From JAFGXT01 sp963677165 (GTDB taxonomy: Bacteria > Verrucomicrobiota > Lentisphaeria > Victivallales > SZUA-371): 64,000 nucleotides of DNA. The stretch lies in assembly GCA_963677165.2 (NCBI GenBank), contig CAXXSX010000002.1:4774001-4838000 (forward strand), written 5' to 3'. Below, one piece after another: positions 45,230 through 53,251 of this stretch (its first letter is position 1; every line of letters begins with the position of its first letter). The notes beneath the pieces were generated by a model that was not told the origin of the DNA, searched no databases, and worked only from the letters and a program-made list of their open reading frames with translations. The position numbers and the translations under genes were made by a program.

Positions 45230-46564
45230 TTAAATATAGTAATTCATTACTTTTGTATTGTTGATGATTTCCGGTGATTCTATGGTAATCATTGTTTCTG
45301 TCATATCAAGAGCATTATTACTCAGCATATCACTGATAATATTGCGATCAAGAACCGTATAAGACTTACATATCTCAGTTCCGTTCGAATCTATTATTGG
45401 AGCAGTCAGTTTCAGTCCGGGGATAGCACTGATAAGAGGAATCTGGATTTTGTCATCTAATTCTCCAAGCTTAGGAATGATTTCCGAGAGAAATAATTCT
45501 GTTAATTCTGGATCAAGATATACCCCGGCTTCAGCTCTCATCCGATTGCATATTTCCTCTCGTGAAAGGTGCAATGAATATCGGTAACGCTCGTAACTGT
45601 CGGAAACCATTATAATCCTGGCGCCAAGGGGAATCTGTTTCCTGCTCAGTCCATCCGGATAACCCGTTCCATCGTAATTTTCGTGATGATGCCTGACAAT
45701 CAATGCAACATGTTCAAATCCGGGAATGCGATTCAGAATATGATATCCCTCAAGAGTATGCAAAGTCATATAACGCTGGTCAAGTTCATCATACTGCTCT
45801 GGTAATTTTGACAAAGTTTTTTGAGAAATAAAAATTTTGCCGATATCATGTAGCATAGCAGCTCTTTCCAATTGTTCATATTCCTCCTCGGGCAGATGAA
45901 GAGCTTTTCCCAACTTCCTACAATGCAGAGATACTCTTTGTCCGTGTCCGGACAGGTCTATATTATGAACATCCATAATATGCGACAACATGGAAATCGT
46001 GGCTGATATCGTATCCTTCAGACCGTCACGAACCTCTCGAAGTTCAATGGTCCGTTCTTCTACTTTATCTTCCAGACTGCTGTTCATTGCTTGGAGTTCA
46101 TCATTAAGAGACAGCAGTTGTTCATTAAGCTTGGTATTTTCACAGCTCATTTCATAACGCTCTATTGCTAACTTTATGTTCATTTTCAGCGTTTCAGAAT
46201 GCCATGGTTTGGTAAGAAACTTATAGATAGATCCACGATTGATTGCTTCAATAATGGTAGACGCTTCGGAATAGCCACTGAGGATAATTCTTATTATGTC
46301 AGGATTTATTTCCGCAACCTTTTCCGCTAATTCGATTCCATCCATCTCCGGCATTCGGTAGTCGGTAACCAGAACCTGAATTTCCTTCTTTTTCAGAATT
46401 TCAAGCGCAAGCGTTCCCGACGATGCTGTGAGCAAATTGAAGTCTTCACGGCGAAAAGCCCGTTCCAATGATTTAAGGACCAGTTCTTCATCGTCAACAA
46501 ATAAAACATTGTATTTGCCACTACCGCCCCGGCAAGGTAATTCGTGATCATGGTGATCACTCAT
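45230..46564 (-). CDS. Response regulator with HD-GYP phosphodiesterase domain
   Basis: A 444-residue protein. The receiver domain (about 17-135) has the FVDDEE acidic pair and phospho-acceptor Asp68 in VLVTDYRMPEMDG. A coiled coil (about 140-185) follows, then an HD-GYP domain (about 190-355) with AAMLHDIGK, VRHHHENYDGTGYPDGLS and GARIIMVSDSYERYRY. HD-GYP enzymes hydrolyse cyclic di-GMP, and all hallmark residues appear intact. Residues 356-444 form an extra C-terminal segment of unknown role. The gene heads the minus-strand glycosyltransferase operon and is divergent from a histidine kinase 200 bases away, its probable partner. Polysaccharide output is a classic c-di-GMP target. Confidence 0.92.
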   Translation of the reverse strand: MSDHHDHELPCRGGSGKYNVLFVDDEELVLKSLERAFRREDFNLLTASSGTLALEILKKKEIQVLVTDYRMPEMDGIELAEKVAEINPDIIRIILSGYSEASTIIEAINRGSIYKFLTKPWHSETLKMNIKLAIERYEMSCENTKLNEQLLSLNDELQAMNSSLEDKVEERTIELREVRDGLKDTISATISMLSHIMDVHNIDLSGHGQRVSLHCRKLGKALHLPEEEYEQLERAAMLHDIGKIFISQKTLSKLPEQYDELDQRYMTLHTLEGYHILNRIPGFEHVALIVRHHHENYDGTGYPDGLSRKQIPLGARIIMVSDSYERYRYSLHLSREEICNRMRAEAGVYLDPELTELFLSEIIPKLGELDDKIQIPLISAIPGLKLTAPIIDSNGTEICKSYTVLDRNIISDMLSNNALDMTETMITIESPEIINNTKVMNYYI

Positions 46565-46660
46565 GCTATCCCCCTGAATGAATCTATCTATTATTAGAAA
46601 TATTACATGATGGATAGAATAGTATCAACCCCGTTTTTTCATGGTTTCCTCTATTTTTTA

Positions 46661-46688
46661 TTGATTTTGATTATAAACACATTATACT
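46661..46688 (+). promoter_or_regulatory. Promoter candidate for the histidine kinase gene
   Basis: TTGATT (46661-46666) and TATACT (46683-46688) with a 16-base spacer lie in the divergent intergenic region. The tandem ATTATAC repeats at 46682 and 46692 could instead be an operator shared with the HD-GYP operon. Confidence 0.35.
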
Positions 46689-46761
46689 TCATTATACAGG
46701 AGTTGTTATCACCTGGCAGTCCGGACTTACGGATATAATACATTATATTATGGGGGAATAT

Positions 46762-49173
46762 ATGGTGGTAACGCAGTATGAAGCAGATAAACATTCACGT
46801 CGGACAATGAGCCTTAGTTCATGGCTTGCTTCCGCTTTTATTATTTTTTCTCTAATTCTTATAGTCGGAGTCTGTTCTTTGGTCTATTTCAGGGTGGGAA
46901 AGACACTTCATTCTCTCCAAAGTGAATATGTCGAGCATGAGGTTAGAGAAATTAGTCTTGTTATCGATTCATTTGTAAACAACTGCAAGATTATCTTACA
47001 GGATTACGCATCTCAATCGATTATAAGTCAGGGAGTTACTGACCCTCCTGGTAAACCTTCTGAGAAACTGGCCTCATTTATGAAGAACATGTCTATTCTT
47101 GGCATAAAAAGCAGTTTTGCCTTGATGAATTCATCTGGAAAGGTTATTGCGTCATCATGCGAATATCATTGTAAATATTCAGCCCAGCCATGGTTTGCTG
47201 ACATGATAGACGACAAGAGATCAACTTATGCCGGCGTTATCACAGTCAATAATAAATCATACTGGCAGTTTGCGTCCAGCGTAAAGCACGACAATCGAAT
47301 AATGGGTGTCATTGCCTCTGAAATTCCGATTATGGCCATAGAAGATAACAGTGATATTACAGCTCGGCTTGAAGGTTACAGTCTTGAATTGATTGTAAAA
47401 GGAAAAACTGTTGCTTCATTTGGTGAACCCAATTTAGCTCCTCCTGAGGTGATTTTACTGAAATCCCTGAAAATGGCTCTAAGATATCGCTGGGACAAAT
47501 CAATACTGGAAAAAAAACGCCAGGAACTGGTCGTCAGCATTCTTATCGGCCTAATTTTCCTGCTTGTATTATTAATGATTTCTGCATTTATTGCCAGTAA
47601 TCTTTTCTTTGCCAGACCCCTCAAAGCATTTCGTAAATTTACTCGCTCCCTGGCTCAGCATAAGAAAAATACTTATGCTCCGGAAAACCAGCGTATAGAA
47701 GAGCTCAGGCTTCTGGCTACAGATTTCAATGCCATGGCAGGACAGATCGACTCTCGTGAAAATGCTTTGCGTCAGGCTCGAGATCATTTGGAAGAAGTGG
47801 TTGAAGAACGAACCAAAGAACTGAAACATGAACTAAAAGAACGTAAAAAAACCGAGTCGGCTCTAAAAGAAAGTGAAACCCGTTTTCGACACGTTGCCGA
47901 ATCTGCCGGAGAGTATATATGGGAAATGGATCGAGATGGTAATTTTATATTTCTGACAGATCGCGTATCAGAAATTCTGGGATATAAGGTTTCCGATATG
48001 CTTGGAAAATCGTTTATGGATTATGTATATGATCCTGATAAGGAGTTTGTGAAAAACTCCCTGAAAAAATACTGTGACAATCGCGAGACATTCAATAATC
48101 TGGAATTCCGGAGTATTACCGGAGATGGTAAAATTATTTGGCAAAGCGTCAACGGTCTACCTATGAGCGATCGGAAACAAACTAATATCGGTTATCGCGG
48201 AGCGGGTATGAATATAACTTCTCGCAAAACATCCGAAGAAAGTCTGAAGAAAGCACGTGAAGATCTTGAAATTCGAGTTAAGGAACGTACCGCTGAGCTT
48301 CAAAAGGCAAATGGAGAACTGCAAAACACACTTCAGGATTTATCAGATGCTCAAGGAATGTTATTACAGTCAGAAAAAATGGCATCAGTCGGACAGCTTG
48401 CAGCTGGAGTAGCCCATGAAATCAATAATCCGACCGGATTTGTGGCAAGCAACCTTGTCTCCTTAAAAGAATATATGGCTGACTTTGACCGGATTCTTGA
48501 ACAGTACGAGTCTTTGAGGGACATGCTTAATGAAGAACTTGATATTGATAAAGAATTTATTGACGGACTTAATCATCTTATAGACGAAATCGACTTGGAA
48601 TATCTGAGGAAAGATATTACTTCAATTATCGATGATTCATGTGAAGGGATGAAACGGATCAGCCGGATTGTTTCTGATCTCAAAGATTTTTCTCACGTCG
48701 ATAAAAATGAAGTGGAGGAAGTCGATATAAATCATGCCATTGACAAAGTAATCAGTGTTGCCTGGAACGAGCTGAAATACAAAGCGAAGATCCATAAAAA
48801 TTATGGAGATATACCCCTGGTTCAGTGTTTTGGAGGACAAATCAGTCAGGTATTTATGAATCTGCTTGTTAATGCCGCCCAGGCGATGGAGTCGGAAGGC
48901 CAAATTAACATATCGACAGAAATAGATGAAAGTGAAGGAAACGTCATCATTACCATTGCTGATAACGGCAAAGGAATTCCGCAGGAAATCATCGATAAAA
49001 TCTTTGATCCGTTCTTTACCACCAAGCCAGTCGGAAAAGGAACCGGTCTCGGCCTTAATATCGTCTATAATATAATCAAGGCACATAAAGGTGTAATAAA
49101 CGTTGAAAGCCAACTGGATGAAGGGACGACTTTCATCATTAAACTCCCTATCTTATTCTCTTCCAGTGAATAA
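46762..49173 (+). CDS. Membrane PAS-domain sensor histidine kinase
   Basis: About 803 residues. I prefer ATG 46762, which follows GGGGGAA; ATG 46750 adds four residues and lacks a ribosome site. Order of domains: membrane helix (about 20-45), extracytoplasmic sensor region of about 200 residues (SSFALMNSSGKVIASS, Cache-like), second helix (about 255-280), HAMP, coiled coil, PAS (about 370-490, RFRHVAESAGEYIWEMDRDG), coiled coil, then the kinase core with phospho-acceptor His in AAGVAHEINNPTG (codon 48415) and ATPase boxes NLLVNAAQAM, ADNGKGIPQE, FDPFFTTKPVGKGTGLGL. It has no receiver of its own. The divergent HD-GYP response regulator is the natural target. Confidence 0.92.
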   Translation: MVVTQYEADKHSRRTMSLSSWLASAFIIFSLILIVGVCSLVYFRVGKTLHSLQSEYVEHEVREISLVIDSFVNNCKIILQDYASQSIISQGVTDPPGKPSEKLASFMKNMSILGIKSSFALMNSSGKVIASSCEYHCKYSAQPWFADMIDDKRSTYAGVITVNNKSYWQFASSVKHDNRIMGVIASEIPIMAIEDNSDITARLEGYSLELIVKGKTVASFGEPNLAPPEVILLKSLKMALRYRWDKSILEKKRQELVVSILIGLIFLLVLLMISAFIASNLFFARPLKAFRKFTRSLAQHKKNTYAPENQRIEELRLLATDFNAMAGQIDSRENALRQARDHLEEVVEERTKELKHELKERKKTESALKESETRFRHVAESAGEYIWEMDRDGNFIFLTDRVSEILGYKVSDMLGKSFMDYVYDPDKEFVKNSLKKYCDNRETFNNLEFRSITGDGKIIWQSVNGLPMSDRKQTNIGYRGAGMNITSRKTSEESLKKAREDLEIRVKERTAELQKANGELQNTLQDLSDAQGMLLQSEKMASVGQLAAGVAHEINNPTGFVASNLVSLKEYMADFDRILEQYESLRDMLNEELDIDKEFIDGLNHLIDEIDLEYLRKDITSIIDDSCEGMKRISRIVSDLKDFSHVDKNEVEEVDINHAIDKVISVAWNELKYKAKIHKNYGDIPLVQCFGGQISQVFMNLLVNAAQAMESEGQINISTEIDESEGNVIITIADNGKGIPQEIIDKIFDPFFTTKPVGKGTGLGLNIVYNIIKAHKGVINVESQLDEGTTFIIKLPILFSSSE

Positions 49174-49214
49174 AACAGGAATATTTCCAGCAGTATCCTA
49201 TACCATCTTGTTGA

Positions 49215-49300
49215 TCTTTGTTAAACCTTTATCAAAGAATAGTCAAACCTGTTTGAAGTATAGAAATTTTTCAAGATAGTTAGCATAATGGTTAGCATTG
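49215..49300. repeat. Left arm of attachment-like site B
   Basis: Closely matches 58408-58493: both contain CCTTTATCAAAGAATAGTCA, GAAGTATAGAAA and a doubled motif (TAGTTAGCATAATGGTTAGC in this copy). The order and spacing relative to the tmRNA-like core are the same in both. The short repeats look like recombinase arm sites. Confidence 0.7.
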
Positions 49301-49320
49301 AAGCGATTTTGAGCTTACAG

Positions 49321-49350
49321 GACGGAAGTTCGCCCCCCTCCTCCACTTTT
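49321..49350. repeat. Attachment-like site B: degenerate copy of the tmRNA 3' end
   Basis: The 30 bases match the tmRNA 3' end (21372-21404) except for a 3-base loss and a few changes around the T-loop. The CCTCCACTTTT end is intact. It marks the junction between islands I and II. The interval 49174-49628 (455 bases) holds this site, its two arms and a promoter candidate, and no gene. Confidence 0.7.
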
Positions 49351-49390
49351 GTAAGATTTTTATAATAAAAACCTTACAAATCAAACTATC

Positions 49391-49523
49391 AAATTAACGC
49401 TAACTATTTTTCACAAGATTCAATCAGGTTTAACAAAGTTTAGCAAGGATTCCCCTGCCCCTGTGTCTCCCTTATTTCAAAATCACAGAATGTCGCCTAA
49501 CTCCACAAATTTATAACTCATTC
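49391..49523. repeat. Island end repeat, copy B
   Basis: 49391-49461 matches 21449-21519 with the last 50 bases identical, and 49481-49523 matches 21696-21738 (39 of 43 by eye). About 157 bases present in copy A, including most of the possible gene remnant, are missing here. The junction falls in A-rich sequence present at both deletion ends (TTTCAAA and CAAATCAC). Confidence 0.75.
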
Positions 49524-49566
49524 TCATTTAAATACAGATAAACACAGAAAAATACGAATACAGTTA

Positions 49567-49593
49567 TTGCACCATCTGTATTCATGTTATAAT
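49567..49593 (+). promoter_or_regulatory. Promoter candidate for the regulator gene
   Basis: TTGCAC (49567-49572) and TATAAT (49588-49593) lie 36 bases before the ATG at 49629. The 15-base spacer is short. AGAGAATG-type purines just before the ATG give a modest ribosome site. Confidence 0.35.
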
Positions 49594-49628
49594 AATATTC
49601 ATATAAATTAATCGAAAATCATGAGAGA

Positions 49629-50765
49629 ATGAATTTGACAAGGAAAAGTGATAAAATCTATACCAGCCTGAAAGCAGATATATTAAGCTATCCGCCCGGC
49701 AGCAAATACTTTTCGATTAGAAAGATTATGCAACGTTTTTCCTGTGGACAACGTATCATAGAAAATGCACTTCAGCAATTAGAAGGCGAGAAACTCATTT
49801 ATCGGGAACCCTGTGTGGGAATATTTCGCAGTAATACTGCTGATTCAGAACAGAATAGTGGAAAGCGAATTAAGTTGATTGTTCCTGACTGGCCGAGCGA
49901 TGTGATATCAGAAAGGGTTCGAGGTATTACCGCTGAATCACAAAAGAATGGATGGATTATTCAGACACATTACTGCAATGCTGAAAACAAAGATTTCATG
50001 AATCAGTCTGTAAACGGATTTCATGCCATGATTTTTATAAATCCACTAAAACGGCTTGACTGGGATGTGGTTTCTGCACTCGCGAACTGGTCAAAACAAA
50101 TACCAGTCGTACTGTTTGGGCATAGTGGAGATATGCCTGTAAACAGCGTATGCTCAATGGATGAGTTTTCTGCGTTCCTGGCGATGTCTTATCTTTATGA
50201 GAAAGGGCATCGGAGCATTATAATGATTATTTCCGAGCCTCAGAATTATACAATTACCCAGAGAATTCAAGGTGCAGTAAATTTTGCGTCACTGCACAGA
50301 GATGTTTCCATGAAAATACTTAATGCCCATACCTCAAGTGGTGAATTTGCCATACAGAAAGGTTATGACAAAATGATGGAATACCTCAAAACGGAAGGTC
50401 ACAATTTCACAGCACTGTATTCAGATAGTCACGACAGTTCGCTTGGTGTCCTGAGAGCTCTGCGCGAAAATAACCTTCAGGTGCCCGAGGATGTCAGCAT
50501 AATAGTGAATGATATTCTTCCCCAGGGCAGCTTCTTTACCCCACCTTTAACCGCAGTTGGTTCTTTGGTTTCAGCTCAAGTTGAGAAGGTTATGGAAGGA
50601 CTCATGAATATATTCAACCGCAAAACAAATCATTTTCGATATGAAGTACGCCCCCGCATAGAAGTCAGGGAATCTGTTATGCCATGCAAAAAAACACATA
50701 TAAGTAATTTTACAGAAAAAAATAGCAGAAAAAGGGAGAAGAAAAATACAAAAACAATCATATAA
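49629..50765 (+). CDS. GntR-type winged-helix regulator with LacI-type sensor domain
   Basis: A 378-residue transcription regulator. Residues about 5-70 are a GntR-type winged helix (KIYTSLKADILSYPPGSKYF, SIRKIMQRFSCGQRIIENAL, LEGEKLIYREPCVGIF). Residues about 80-350 form a periplasmic-binding-protein-like sensor of the LacI family (IKLIVPDWPSDVISERVRGI, HRSIIMIISEP, TALYSDSHDSSLGVLRALRE then VPEDVSIIVND). This combination usually responds to a sugar or oligosaccharide. It precedes the secreted hydrolases and probably controls them. The last 20 or so codons (THISNFTEKNSRKREKKNTK) derive from a duplicated leader sequence rather than from the domain. Confidence 0.87.
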   Translation: MNLTRKSDKIYTSLKADILSYPPGSKYFSIRKIMQRFSCGQRIIENALQQLEGEKLIYREPCVGIFRSNTADSEQNSGKRIKLIVPDWPSDVISERVRGITAESQKNGWIIQTHYCNAENKDFMNQSVNGFHAMIFINPLKRLDWDVVSALANWSKQIPVVLFGHSGDMPVNSVCSMDEFSAFLAMSYLYEKGHRSIIMIISEPQNYTITQRIQGAVNFASLHRDVSMKILNAHTSSGEFAIQKGYDKMMEYLKTEGHNFTALYSDSHDSSLGVLRALRENNLQVPEDVSIIVNDILPQGSFFTPPLTAVGSLVSAQVEKVMEGLMNIFNRKTNHFRYEVRPRIEVRESVMPCKKTHISNFTEKNSRKREKKNTKTII

Positions 50766-50782
50766 GTAATTTTACAGAAAAA
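50697..50782 (+). repeat. Direct duplication in the pseudopilin gene leader
   Basis: Twenty-four identical bases starting CATATAAGTAATTTTACAG occur at 50697-50720 and 50759-50782, 62 bases apart. Each is followed by an A/G-rich stretch with a GGAGAAG ribosome-site-like element (AGGGAGAAG, AAGGAGAAG). The first copy now lies inside the regulator's 3' end and the second covers its stop codon. Confidence 0.85.
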
Positions 50783-50810
50783 TAACAACATAAAATAAGG
50801 AGAAGAATAA

Positions 50811-51548
50811 ATGAATGCAAAGAAAAAATTCACACTGATCGAACTTCTTGTGGTGATCGCAATTATTGCGATTCTAGCATCCATGCTGCTTCCCGCATTG
50901 AGCAATGCAAAAAGAGTAGCCAAAACGATTAAGTGTATATCCAATCTAAAACAATTGGGAACAACACAATTACTTTATGCTTCAGATAATAATAGTATTT
51001 TATGCTCCGGAACCGGAGCCGATGCTAGAACTTATGCGGTTCTGCTATATGAATGCGGCTATATCAAAAATTTTGGCTACATGAACTGCCCGTTGTCGAC
51101 AGCAAAAGTTACAGACCTGGGATATTATTCTTCAAGCAAATACAACACCTATGGAATAAGAGTTTTTAGAACCGCAGGAGGCGCTATAGCTGATAGTGTC
51201 GCAGGAGTGGTTGGTGTAGGAATGGAAAGTGGTTTCTTTCAGGTCCCGAGAATCAATGTTTCACTCAGAATAGGATTTCAGATCAGTAAAATCAAAAACC
51301 AATCAAACATCCCGTATATTGCCGATTGTGTCAAAACAGGAACAACTTTTCCGGCTACTGCCAATCTCGATTATTTCCAATGGGGCTATCATCCGTATGC
51401 TAGCTGCGGTGGCGTTGTGGCCAGACATATGAATAAGGTTAATATGTTATTTATCGACGGTCATGCAAAATCAATCAAAGGTTCTGAACTTAAACCTGCC
51501 TATAATAACCTCCGTTATGTTGATATGTATGGCCGTTTACGGGAATAA
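50811..51548 (+). CDS. Type II secretion/type IV pilin-like prepilin-domain protein
   Basis: A 245-residue protein. The N-terminus KKKFTLIELLVVIAIIAILA is the prepilin signal with methylation site, cleaved after the short basic leader before Phe; the rest of the helix reads SMLLPALSNAK. The body contains CISNLKQLGTTQLLYASDNN and near the end RHMNKVNMLFIDGHAKSIKG, the H-x-DGH signature of the pseudopilins that are present in very large families in Lentisphaerota and Planctomycetes. A partner role in binding or moving polysaccharides at the surface is often suggested, without proof. AAGGAGAAG precedes the ATG. It may be cotranscribed with the hydrolase genes 110 bases downstream. Confidence 0.9.
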   Translation: MNAKKKFTLIELLVVIAIIAILASMLLPALSNAKRVAKTIKCISNLKQLGTTQLLYASDNNSILCSGTGADARTYAVLLYECGYIKNFGYMNCPLSTAKVTDLGYYSSSKYNTYGIRVFRTAGGAIADSVAGVVGVGMESGFFQVPRINVSLRIGFQISKIKNQSNIPYIADCVKTGTTFPATANLDYFQWGYHPYASCGGVVARHMNKVNMLFIDGHAKSIKGSELKPAYNNLRYVDMYGRLRE

Positions 51549-51657
51549 TCCTACCACAGCGCAACAGGCCTTGCAGTTCACCCCTTATTGCCTGAAACAC
51601 TTCCCAACTCAATGAACTATTCAGTTAAAGTTTTATATATTTAGTTTTGGAGATCCA

Positions 51658-53250
51658 ATGAAAAGATTCATTACTGTTGGCGTTATATTTTTTTGCGCCA
51701 TACTTACATTAAATGCCAGTGAATTATCAATTTCCGTGGGAGGTCCACAAGTTGAAAAACGACTTGTTTTCAGTCCAGGAAATATTACCGTGGAGGTAGA
51801 TATAGCCGGAGTCGAAAGCGACTGTAAATTAACCGCCTTGCTGGTCCCTTATGGCAGAAAAGATATTGCTTCCGTAAAAACATCCTGTCCCGCAAAGTCC
51901 AGAAACAAGTTGCAGTTCGATATGGCAAAACCGGGATACTATACCCTGGAACTTAGAATAAAAAAGGACGGTATGCTACTGGCAGAAAAGAGCACCAATA
52001 TTGCGGTTGTTCCGGCTGCTGAATATGACCGTCCCCGCGAGCTGGGAACAACTACACACTTCGCAAACAGAACAAAAGGGGCTTTCCCTTTGACTTTTCT
52101 TCTGTTGAGAGCCAGCGGATTCAGTCGTTTGCGGGATGATATTTTCTGGGCTCACATGGAAGCTTCTCCAGGGAAATACTCGGTTCCAGCAAGAATGGAT
52201 AAAACAGTAAACACTGCATTGAAATACGGAATTCGTCCATTATTGATATTCGGTTATGCTAACACTAAGGCATATTCCGGAAAGTTTCACGGAAAGTTTG
52301 ACGGAAAACCTTTTCCGCGAACACGTGAACTGATCGAAGCATATTGCAACGCCGGGGTTGTTCTAGCAAAACATTTCAAAGGTAGAGTATATGATTATGA
52401 GATCTGGAACGAACCGATCGGGGTACATCCGGCAAAAGAGTATTTACCCTTGCTGAAAGAAATTTACCCGAGGCTGAAAAAAGTTGACAGCAAAATAAAT
52501 GTAATTTCCTGTGGTGGCGCTGGTGCAGGCGGCGGTCCCGGCGGTGAAATGATCATTCCGATTATTCGCGCCGGAGGACGTAATTACCAGGATGCCTTCA
52601 GTATTCATCCTTACGTTGCAGCAGGCACTCCTGAAAAGGGGTATAAATGCAGAGGAAGCGCAATTCCTTATGTCGGAATTCCGGTTTACACCAGGTTCCT
52701 GATGAATACCGGCAGAGCTCACAAGCCAGGAGAACACAATCTCGAATTGTGGGTTACGGAATTGGGGTGGTATACCGGCTCCTCAAAAGATTCAGTAACT
52801 CCAGATACTCAGGCTGCATTTGCCGCACGGATGCTGATCAGTTTCAGAGCGGCCAAAATTAATGGAGGAGTATTTTGGTACGACTTTCAGGATGATGGAG
52901 TCAATCCGAATAACCGTGAACATAATTTTGGGCTGATCCGCAAAGATTATTCTCCAAAACCTGCATTTCAAGCTTTGGCGGTATGTGCGTTCATGCTGAA
53001 AAATCTACCGTTCAGCAAGGCTGTTTCCAATACAGACAAGGTCAAAGCCTATGTTTTTGGAAACCGTCAGAGAGAAGTTATGGCAGTGTGGACGATGGAA
53101 CCAACACCGGTTGAGTGGAAAACGATTCTACCCGTCAAACATGGATTTGACTGGGCCGGACGGAGATTTGCAACACAATTTGATGATAATGGCAAGGCAG
53201 TCTTAAAATTGACTTCAATGCCGCAGTATTTTATTTTAAAAGGGAAATAA
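51658..53250 (+). CDS. Secreted glycoside hydrolase, clan GH-A type
   Basis: A 530-residue protein with signal peptide (MKRFITVGVIFFCAILTLNA). Residues about 22-120 are a beta-sandwich. Residues about 128-450 form a TIM barrel with likely acid/base Glu252 in YEIWNEPIG and nucleophile Glu368 in LWVTELGWYTG, the paired strand 4/strand 7 glutamates of clan GH-A. HPYVAAGTPEKG and FWYDFQDDG are further clan features, and the order recalls GH39/GH5-like enzymes. The C-terminal 80 residues are beta-rich. The next gene, one base away, encodes a related barrel. Substrate unknown; secretion and context suggest an external polysaccharide. Confidence 0.82.
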   Translation: MKRFITVGVIFFCAILTLNASELSISVGGPQVEKRLVFSPGNITVEVDIAGVESDCKLTALLVPYGRKDIASVKTSCPAKSRNKLQFDMAKPGYYTLELRIKKDGMLLAEKSTNIAVVPAAEYDRPRELGTTTHFANRTKGAFPLTFLLLRASGFSRLRDDIFWAHMEASPGKYSVPARMDKTVNTALKYGIRPLLIFGYANTKAYSGKFHGKFDGKPFPRTRELIEAYCNAGVVLAKHFKGRVYDYEIWNEPIGVHPAKEYLPLLKEIYPRLKKVDSKINVISCGGAGAGGGPGGEMIIPIIRAGGRNYQDAFSIHPYVAAGTPEKGYKCRGSAIPYVGIPVYTRFLMNTGRAHKPGEHNLELWVTELGWYTGSSKDSVTPDTQAAFAARMLISFRAAKINGGVFWYDFQDDGVNPNNREHNFGLIRKDYSPKPAFQALAVCAFMLKNLPFSKAVSNTDKVKAYVFGNRQREVMAVWTMEPTPVEWKTILPVKHGFDWAGRRFATQFDDNGKAVLKLTSMPQYFILKGK

Positions 53251-53251
53251 C

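Larger units (their letters stand above)
21400..49350. mobile_element. Putative genomic island I inserted at ssrA (exopolysaccharide cargo)
   Basis: The segment begins at the tmRNA 3' end and ends at a second, degenerate copy of that 3' end (49321-49350). Both ends carry the same following repeat (50 identical bases, 21470-21519 and 49412-49461). This is the classic footprint of site-specific integration into a tRNA-like gene. Cargo is a complete exopolysaccharide locus with regulators. No integrase gene is left, only a short possible remnant at 21605-21715, so the element appears immobilised. The alternative is segmental duplication of the ssrA downstream region without integration. Confidence 0.5.

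Noticed and set aside
49321..49350. Second tmRNA or tRNA gene at site B or C
   Set aside because: Only the 3' acceptor/T-arm segment is present at each site. No 5' half, pseudoknot or tag frame precedes it.
50697..50782. CRISPR array
   Set aside because: Only two repeat copies exist, they lie in and after a coding region, the interval is related sequence rather than a unique spacer, and no cas gene is present.
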